Assembly (NCBI GenBank): GCA_017527075.1
Contig: JAFXQM010000002.1
Location: forward strand, 248,001-312,000
DNA length: 64,000 nt
Direction: 5' to 3'
DNA from: Selenomonadaceae bacterium
GTDB lineage: Bacteria; Bacillota; Negativicutes; Selenomonadales; Selenomonadaceae
Of the stretch, positions 58,137-64,000 are shown piece by piece. Made by a program: the position numbers and the translations under genes. The notes under the pieces were generated by a model. That model saw only the letters and a list, made by a program, of their open reading frames with translations, was not told the origin of the DNA and ran no database searches. Position 1 is the first letter of the stretch. Each line of letters starts with the position of its first letter.

Positions 58137-58799
58137 TTATTTTTTGCGAACCATGTCGAGTTTGTCTTTGCCGGTCTTGTACGTGACCTTGTCGACTTTG
58201 CGTTTGTAAATGCGCGCCTGTTTCTGTTTTTCCTCAAGTTGCTTGCGTTCCTCGCGGCTCATATTTTTCTTGGCGGTCTCGTCGAATTGCTTAAAGAATT
58301 CTTCGGCGGCCTTGGCGTAATCCTTCGCGCTCTTGTCCAAGACGTTGCTTTGAATGCTGTACGTGTACATGAGCCTGGAGTCGTTGGCGTCGTAGACGTA
58401 AAAGAAAAGCCACGGGCGTTTGGAATTGTTGGTGACGGTCGTGACGACGTAAGTGTCGGCGTAACGTTTGATGTGCTCAGTGTAAACTTTTTCGGCTTCG
58501 GGGATGTCGAGCGAGTAAATGTCAATGCCGGTGTCGCGGCGAATGGCAGCGGCGACGTCTTCATAAGAGACAATCTCGCGGCTGGAAGTGAATCTTCCCG
58601 AATTGTAAATGTCCTTCGTCAGGTCATAAATTTCGGGCTCCGCCTCTTCCGTCTTGTAATAATTCGGATAAGCGACGGCGATTTTCTTCACGGCTCCGAG
58701 GTCGACGTCGTCCTCAATATTTTCCTCATAAGCCGCCGAGGCAATCGACGAAGTAACGAAGACCGCCAGCATCATCAGCGCGGCAAAAAATTTTTTCAT
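58137..58799 (-). CDS. exported protein of unknown function
   Basis: 220 residues with a signal peptide cut near SIASAAYEE. The mature part has IAVAYPNYYKTEEAEPEIYD, DTGIDIYSLDIPEAEKVYTE and TYVVTTVTNNSKRPWLFFYV, resembling periplasmic proteins of the Gram-positive-type diderms related to TolB-N/LpoB-like folds (weak). The C-terminus is a lysine/arginine-rich helix (REERKQLEEKQKQARIYKRK). No family recognised with confidence. Confidence 0.6.
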   Translation of the reverse strand: MKKFFAALMMLAVFVTSSIASAAYEENIEDDVDLGAVKKIAVAYPNYYKTEEAEPEIYDLTKDIYNSGRFTSSREIVSYEDVAAAIRRDTGIDIYSLDIPEAEKVYTEHIKRYADTYVVTTVTNNSKRPWLFFYVYDANDSRLMYTYSIQSNVLDKSAKDYAKAAEEFFKQFDETAKKNMSREERKQLEEKQKQARIYKRKVDKVTYKTGKDKLDMVRKK

Positions 58800-58819
58800 C
58801 AGCGTTTCTCCCTTCTATC

Positions 58820-58864
58820 AATTAGGAATGAGGAATTGACTTGTTCCCTGTTCCTCGTTCCTAA
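58820..58864. repeat. 7-bp repeat element overlapping the dapA stop codon
   Basis: TTAGGAATGAGGAA units then TTCCTCG/TTCCTAA. Confidence 0.65.
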
Positions 58865-59745
58865 ATAAGCCCGTGAACTTTGAGAGCAGTTTTGATTTGC
58901 TCAAGGTGTTTGGGTTCGGGCTCGCACAGCGGCATGCGCAACTCGCCGACGTTCCAACCCATCAGGCGCATGGCAACTTTGACGGGAATAGGATTGACTT
59001 CGCAGAAGAGCGCGTCGATTAAGTCGCAGTAATCGATTTGCATGCGCGCCGCCTCATCAACTTTGCCGTCGAAATAATTTTGGCAAAGCATGTGCGTGTC
59101 ATGGGGCGCGACGTTCGCCAGGACGGAAATGACTCCCGCGCCGCCGAGAGAGAGAATCGGAATGGTTTGGTCGTCGTTGCCCGAATAAATCGCCAGGTCG
59201 TCGCCGCAAAGTTTTCTCGTCCGAAGAATCGCCGTCAAATCTCCGTTGGCTTCCTTGGCAGCGACAATGCGCGGGTGCTTGGAAAGTTTGCAATAACTTT
59301 CGGGCGAGATGTTGACGCCCGTGCGCGGCGGCACGTTGTAGAGAATCACGGGCGTGTTAATGCTGTCGGCGATTTTCAAATAGTGCGCGACGAGCCCCGC
59401 CTGCGTGCACTTGTTATAGTAAGGCGTGACGAGCAGCACAGCTTGGACGCCGACTTTCTCCGCGTATTGGGACAGTTCGATTGCATAGGCGGTGTCGTTG
59501 GAGCCGGTGCCCGCGATGACCGGCACGCGCCCCGCCACGTGTTCGACGGTGAATTTTATTGCGGCTTTGTGTTCGGCGTCGTTCATGGTCGCCGCCTCGC
59601 CCGTCGTGCCCGTTATGCAAATTGCGTCCGTGTGATTTTTAATCTGGTCGTCAATCATGCGTCCGAGTTCGGAAAGGTTCACGCCCGTTTTGTCGAACGG
59701 AGTGACAATCGCGACGCACGAGCCCTTAAACGGAATTTGTTTCAT
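58861..59745 (-). CDS. dapA: 4-hydroxy-tetrahydrodipicolinate synthase
   Basis: 294 residues from ATG 59745, eight bases after GGAGG. DapA features: GSCVAIVTPFDKTGVNLSEL, the threonine pair in CITGTTGEAATMNDAEHKAA, VILYNVPPRTGVNIS with the catalytic tyrosine, and AAKEANGDLTAI with the Schiff-base lysine. Condenses pyruvate with aspartate semialdehyde in lysine and diaminopimelate synthesis. Next to a protease gene and an unknown exported protein; no other dap gene nearby. Confidence 0.96.
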   Translation of the reverse strand: MKQIPFKGSCVAIVTPFDKTGVNLSELGRMIDDQIKNHTDAICITGTTGEAATMNDAEHKAAIKFTVEHVAGRVPVIAGTGSNDTAYAIELSQYAEKVGVQAVLLVTPYYNKCTQAGLVAHYLKIADSINTPVILYNVPPRTGVNISPESYCKLSKHPRIVAAKEANGDLTAILRTRKLCGDDLAIYSGNDDQTIPILSLGGAGVISVLANVAPHDTHMLCQNYFDGKVDEAARMQIDYCDLIDALFCEVNPIPVKVAMRLMGWNVGELRMPLCEPEPKHLEQIKTALKVHGLI

Positions 59746-59787
59746 TAATCCATCCTCCATTTTTAGCTGTCAGAAAAATTTTTATCC

Positions 59788-62712
59788 TTAATCAGTTGCC
59801 GATTTGACTTCGCCGAAAATTTCTGCGTGCTCCTTGAGGACAGCCTCATTGCCGAAGACGCAAAGATTATTCTGCTTCATGCTGTCGCCAACCAATTTCG
59901 ATAACGCGCGAATATCTTCCTGCCGCGCAGAGAGAATTTCATCGCGCGCCTTTTGTCGGTCGGCGTAGGTGATGTTCCTCAGGCAGAAGTCGGCGGCGAG
60001 TTGTCCCTTAATCGACGGCGTCAACGGCTTGTCACTTTTGCTCAGCGTGCCGATTATGTACTTGTCCATCTCGCGGTCGCTCACGTCGAAGTGCTCAAGG
60101 AAGTCCGCCGTGCCGTCGAAGGTCTCCAAAGTTTTTTCGAGGTTCGGGTCGCGGTAAGAGGCAAAGAAAAGATTTCCCGCGCGCGTGAAGCTGGAGAACG
60201 CTCCGTAAGCCCCGCCCTGCACGCGAATCTTCGTCCAGAAATATTCGTAACGCAAAATCGTTTCCAAAATGCTCAGCGTGCCTTTGTATTCGTGACCGAG
60301 TTCGATGAAGTTCGCGCCCTTGCCGACGTATTGCACGCGGCTTTGCGTATAAAGCCCTTCGTTCTTCGGCTTGCACGGGAAAGTGTAATGTTCGCGCTTG
60401 AATTCGTCAATCGTCATGCTCTTCAAAAGTTTTTGGAGAGTCGGCGCGAAGTTTTTGTAAAGTTCTTCGGGCGCAGTCACGCTGATAATCAGCCCGTTGC
60501 GATTGACCAGGCGATTGCGCACGTCGTTGAGGTCGGCGACGAGTTTGTCGAAGTTCGCGTCGAAGTCGGCGAGCAAATTTTTCAGGAACTTGTTGTAAGG
60601 AATGTAACCGGCGGCGTTGTATGCTCCCGTCTTCGAGCGATAAGAGGCGAGCTGCGCAGACACGAGCATCGGTGCCATGCCCTGCAGATTTAATTCGAAG
60701 CCGATAACGTCCTGCTCAATCAATTCGCGGATGCGTTTCTTGTTCGTGAAAATCGTTTCGTTGAAAATTTCGGCGAGGATATCGCTCATCTCGGCGAGCT
60801 TGGACTTGAGAGCCTTGACGAAAACCCTCAGGCGCGGCGCGAACGAGTGCGGCTTATTTTTTTCTGCCTCGGCACGAAGAGTCGCTCCGAAGCCGCCGAT
60901 GTTCAGGTTCGTGAGAATCGCCAGCTCCTCATAAGAATGTTTCTTCGTGTCGACGTTGCCTAACAAACTCGTCAGCAGGTACGCGTGGAAAATTTTTTCC
61001 TGCGGAACTTTCAGCGCGTCGAAGTAAAACGTCAGATAAATTATCCCGTGCGTGTCGATGTTGCTGAACAAAATTTTCGTGCCGTCGAGGTCGCGGAACT
61101 GCAGCGGGAGATGTTCTGCCTCTTTGCGCAGGTCTTCGCGTTTCAAAATCGGAATCGTCTTCAAAGCTTCGGGCGAGTCGGGAGCCTGCTGGCGGAGCTT
61201 CAATTTTTTTGTCGTGGAAATAATTTCATCGAGTTGCGCGGGCGTGAGCGTCGATTTAATTTCGGCGAGCTTTGCGGCCTGAGCGTCGTCGCGTTTCTTT
61301 GCAAAAGTTTTATCGGGCGCGAGCGTCATCAAAACTTTGTGCGGGTTGTCGAGGAAATATTTCTTTATGATGTTCTCAAAATAATTTTCGTCGAGCCCGC
61401 GCTTAATCGCCGCGAGGTCATCTTCGTAACGCAGGTAAGCGTTCGGGTCGCCGCCGTAAAGCCAGGTCTTGAGGAGCCGCAAGCCGTAAATCAAACCTTT
61501 GGGCGCGAGTCCGAAGTCAGCTTCGCGGAGCCTGAACTCCATGAGATTAATCGACGCCTGCAGGAGAGTTTTATCGATTCCGTTGTCGACGAGCTTTTGA
61601 AGTTCCGCCGTCAGCAGCGCGTAAAATTTTTCGGCGCGGTCAACTTCGGAGCCGGTCATCGTGATTGTGAACGTCGGCTGGCGCAAATCGTCCTCCATGC
61701 CGGCTTCGACGTCCTTGCCCAAGCCCGAATCAATCAGAGCTTTGCGGACGGGGGCGGCGGGGCTGCTGAAGAGCGCGTGCGTTAAAATTTCCAGGCCGAG
61801 GTTCGTGAGCGTGTCGAGAGTGTCGCCCACGACCAAGTTCAGCGAGAGGAAACTTTTCTCTGCGGAATTTTCTTCCGCGCCAATCGGATAAACTTCAGCG
61901 ACGCGTTTCATCTCGGTGAAGGCGGGGTGGAAGTCAATCGCCGAATCAACTTCAATCTTTTCAAACTTGCTGAGGTATTCGCGGTCAAGGTAAGCGAGTT
62001 GCTCGGCAATGTCCAAGTCGCCGTAAAGGTAAATGAAACTGTTCGACGGGTGATAAAATTTTTGGTGGAAGGCGATAAAATTTTCCTGCGTCAAAGTCGG
62101 AATGGCTTCGGGTTCGCCGCCCGATTGAAAGCCGTAACAATTTTGCGGGAAAGTTTCGTGCAAAAGTTTGCTGCCCAAGATATCGTCGGCGGAGGAGAGT
62201 GCGCCCTTCATTTCGTTGTAAACGACGCCGCTGTAAGTCAAAGGCGCGTCGACGTTTTCAATCTCGTAATGCCAGCCCTCCTGCATGAGAATTTCGGGCG
62301 TGGTTAGCATGGCGGGATTGAAGACCGCGTCGAGGTAAACGTCCTGCAGGTTGCGGAAATCTTTTGCGTTGCGGCTGGCGACGGGGTAAACGGTTTTGTC
62401 GGGATAAGTCATGGCGTTGAGGAAAGTGTTGAGCGAGCCTTTGACCAATTCGACGAACGGTTCCTTGAGCGGATATTTTTTTGAGCCGCAAAGGACGCTG
62501 TGTTCGACGATGTGCGCCACGCCCGTGTCATCCTTGGGCGGCGTGCGAAACCCGATGTAAAAAACTTTGTTGTCGTCGTCGGTCTCGGCGAAGAAAAGTT
62601 TCGCGCCGGTTTTCGTGTGTTCGAACTCATAAGTTTTCGCGCCGATTTCCTCGACAGTGGAAAAATTTTTTAAGCGGAAGCCGTTGAGCTCCTCGCCGAT
62701 GTTTAACTTCAT
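59788..62712 (-). CDS. M16C zinc metallopeptidase, presequence-protease/insulinase-like
   Basis: 974 residues. The inverted zinc motif HIVEHSVLCGS (HxxEH) lies near residue 70 in the first of four M16 domains, followed by EPFVELVKGSLNTFLNAMTY and DKTVYPVASRNAKDF, typical for the M16C (PreP-like) group. The C-terminal half includes YVGKGANFIELGHEYKGTLS and GGAYGAFSSFTRAGNLFFAS. A cytosolic peptide-degrading chamber enzyme in known members. Length is standard. It starts after AAAGGG. Confidence 0.93.
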   Translation of the reverse strand: MKLNIGEELNGFRLKNFSTVEEIGAKTYEFEHTKTGAKLFFAETDDDNKVFYIGFRTPPKDDTGVAHIVEHSVLCGSKKYPLKEPFVELVKGSLNTFLNAMTYPDKTVYPVASRNAKDFRNLQDVYLDAVFNPAMLTTPEILMQEGWHYEIENVDAPLTYSGVVYNEMKGALSSADDILGSKLLHETFPQNCYGFQSGGEPEAIPTLTQENFIAFHQKFYHPSNSFIYLYGDLDIAEQLAYLDREYLSKFEKIEVDSAIDFHPAFTEMKRVAEVYPIGAEENSAEKSFLSLNLVVGDTLDTLTNLGLEILTHALFSSPAAPVRKALIDSGLGKDVEAGMEDDLRQPTFTITMTGSEVDRAEKFYALLTAELQKLVDNGIDKTLLQASINLMEFRLREADFGLAPKGLIYGLRLLKTWLYGGDPNAYLRYEDDLAAIKRGLDENYFENIIKKYFLDNPHKVLMTLAPDKTFAKKRDDAQAAKLAEIKSTLTPAQLDEIISTTKKLKLRQQAPDSPEALKTIPILKREDLRKEAEHLPLQFRDLDGTKILFSNIDTHGIIYLTFYFDALKVPQEKIFHAYLLTSLLGNVDTKKHSYEELAILTNLNIGGFGATLRAEAEKNKPHSFAPRLRVFVKALKSKLAEMSDILAEIFNETIFTNKKRIRELIEQDVIGFELNLQGMAPMLVSAQLASYRSKTGAYNAAGYIPYNKFLKNLLADFDANFDKLVADLNDVRNRLVNRNGLIISVTAPEELYKNFAPTLQKLLKSMTIDEFKREHYTFPCKPKNEGLYTQSRVQYVGKGANFIELGHEYKGTLSILETILRYEYFWTKIRVQGGAYGAFSSFTRAGNLFFASYRDPNLEKTLETFDGTADFLEHFDVSDREMDKYIIGTLSKSDKPLTPSIKGQLAADFCLRNITYADRQKARDEILSARQEDIRALSKLVGDSMKQNNLCVFGNEAVLKEHAEIFGEVKSATD

Positions 62713-62837
62713 ACAATCGACCCTTTCTTCAGTTGAAAGTTTTCTTGCCCTTAATCTTATTCGTTTAAGTTTTCGGCGTCAACAGTGTTGGAACTCTCGT
62801 TTCGTTGCCGCATCGTGAAAAAAATTTTTTCCCTGCG

Positions 62838-64000
62838 TCAATAAGCTCCGCGCCCCGTGAAGACAGCCTTGACCGTCTTGAACAGATACATTAAATCAAT
62901 CCACACCGACCAGTTGCGCACATACCACGTGTCCATGGCGACGCGTTCGGGATAAGTCGTATCGCTCCTGCCGCTGACCTGCCACATGCCCGTGATGCCC
63001 GGCAACACCATGTAATACTCGCGAATATTTTTTCCGTAACGCGGCACCTCCGCCTGAACAATCGGGCGCGGTCCGACCAAACTCATCTCGCCGCGAATCA
63101 CATTCCAAAGTTGCGGCAGCTCGTCCAAACTTTTCCGTCGAAGCCAGCCGCCCAATCTCGTGACGCGCGGGTCATTCGTCAGCTTGAAACTCTCTTCCCA
63201 CTCGCGCCGCGCCTCAGGATTCTCCGCCAAATATTTTTTCAGCCGCGCCTCGGCGTCGGGCACCATCGTTTGAAATTTGTAGCACGGAAATTTTTTCCCC
63301 GCCGCGCCCACTCGCCTGTGCGCAAAAATCACTCGCCCGCGGTTGTCAATCGCCACAGCCAATGCAATCACCAACAGCACGGGAGAAATCATCAGCCCGC
63401 CGACAATCGTCAGCACCAAGTCGAAAATTCTTTTGAACACTCGATTGTACGGGCGCGACAGATTATTGCGCAGGTTGAGCATCAAAATTTTTTCGCTGAA
63501 CAAAATCGCCGGCTCCACGCTCGACAGCGGTGTCCCGATTAAATCCGGCACGAACGAAATATTTTTTACGTGCGGCTGAATCTCGCTGATGAGCTCCTGA
63601 AGTTTTTCTTTGCCCAGACCCGGCGCGGCAATCACCACCGTTTTGACTTTAGACGCCCGAATTATCCGTCGCGCCTCCTCGAAGCCGCCGAGTATCGGAA
63701 AATCTTTCGGCAGCCGTGTGGAAATCGGATGGTCGTCAATCAGCCCGACGATTTTGTATCGGTAACCCAAATCCTCGCGCCAAAATTTTATCAGCCGCTC
63801 CGCCGTCAGACCCGCGCCGATTAAAATTATCGGCTCGCAGAAAAAATTTCGCCGCTTGAGAAATTTCAGCACGCCGTAACGAATCATGCAGACGTTGACC
63901 AGGACGAACAGCCCGAACAAAATTATGAACAGCCGCGACGATTGGTTGCTCGCCTTGAGGAAGTAAATCAGGATGATGGAGGCAATCCAGCCCGCGAAGA
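62838..64000 (-). CDS. undecaprenyl-phosphate sugar-1-phosphate transferase (WbaP/WcaJ type), 5' end beyond the window
   Basis: The frame stays open through the window's right edge, so the N-terminal membrane segments are only partly seen (including LFIILFGLFVLVNVCMIRYG). A CoA-binding-like Rossmann region follows (EPIILIGAGLTAERLIKFWR), a membrane helix near FDLVLTIVGGLMISPVLLVI, and the catalytic bacterial sugar transferase domain: FAHRRVGAAGKKFPCYKFQT, SLDELPQLWNVIRGEMSLVG and GPRPIV, ending in TGRGAY. It starts surface polysaccharide synthesis by loading a sugar phosphate on the lipid carrier. Confidence 0.93.
   Translation of the reverse strand, partial: FAGWIASIILIYFLKASNQSSRLFIILFGLFVLVNVCMIRYGVLKFLKRRNFFCEPIILIGAGLTAERLIKFWREDLGYRYKIVGLIDDHPISTRLPKDFPILGGFEEARRIIRASKVKTVVIAAPGLGKEKLQELISEIQPHVKNISFVPDLIGTPLSSVEPAILFSEKILMLNLRNNLSRPYNRVFKRIFDLVLTIVGGLMISPVLLVIALAVAIDNRGRVIFAHRRVGAAGKKFPCYKFQTMVPDAEARLKKYLAENPEARREWEESFKLTNDPRVTRLGGWLRRKSLDELPQLWNVIRGEMSLVGPRPIVQAEVPRYGKNIREYYMVLPGITGMWQVSGRSDTTYPERVAMDTWYVRNWSVWIDLMYLFKTVKAVFTGRGAY

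Overview
The window looks like part of a chromosome of a diderm Firmicute, most likely a member of the Negativicutes (Selenomonas-like); this is inference from content. Outer-membrane functions (secretin and PilP-like pair, TolC, RTX-type exported proteins, a TRAP transporter) sit beside Firmicute-style genes (PHP-type histidinol phosphatase, FabK-like enoyl reductase) and strong GGAGG ribosome sites. GTG and TTG starts are common. No rRNA, tRNA, insertion sequence or CRISPR array was seen.

Layout. 1-0.9 kb: end of a pilus/secretion operon (secretin, PilP-like), minus strand. 1-8.9 kb: a plus-strand run with TRAP transporter (P, Q, M), two lipoproteins, a split transketolase, a short-chain dehydrogenase and an unknown protein. 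8.9-13.7 kb: a compact four-gene signalling cassette with its own consensus promoter: XRE/PIN-like protein, PIN-kinase-zinc-ribbon fusion, vWA protein and PP2C phosphatase. 13.7-26.5 kb: Tat-exported FAD protein, DeoB, GGDEF protein, SPINDLY-like glycosyltransferase facing a pseudopilin, radical SAM protein, HisK and HisB, a first RTX protein and a CLC channel. 26.9-32.5 kb: adaptor, TolC and TatA, then divergently FabG, ACP and a FabK-like reductase. 32.5-40 kb: small unknowns, a HigB-like toxin, SecA, FtsX, an EnvC-like hydrolase activator and an ADP-ribosylglycohydrolase. 40-46.8 kb: a giant RTX protein (apparently frameshifted near its start), RpiB, a zinc-ribbon protein and MinCDE. 46.8-54.2 kb: a decayed tandem duplication holding a TPR pseudogene, a carboxyltransferase (OadA/5S-like), a NERD-helicase-TPR protein, a remnant of a second carboxyltransferase gene, SufC and SufB. 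54.2-64 kb: paired dynamin-like GTPases, an exported protein, DapA, an M16C protease and a WbaP-type sugar transferase cut by the window end.

Most distinctive are the PIN/kinase/vWA/PP2C cassette, which resembles the TerY-P triad but adds two PIN-type domains; the duplication around the NERD-helicase gene, where each copy lost the parts the other kept; a candidate -1 frameshift site (A AAA AAG) at the start of the large RTX gene; and several dispersed repeat families. The repeats are 7-bp tandem elements at gene junctions (one inside tatA), two 39/40-bp arrays, a 19-21-bp array, and a ~115-bp multi-hairpin element present twice in opposite orientation.

Genes in the window can be linked: TatA with the twin-arginine FAD protein, TolC and the adaptor as part of an export path, FabG/ACP/FabK in fatty acid synthesis, and MinCDE/FtsX/EnvC-like in division.
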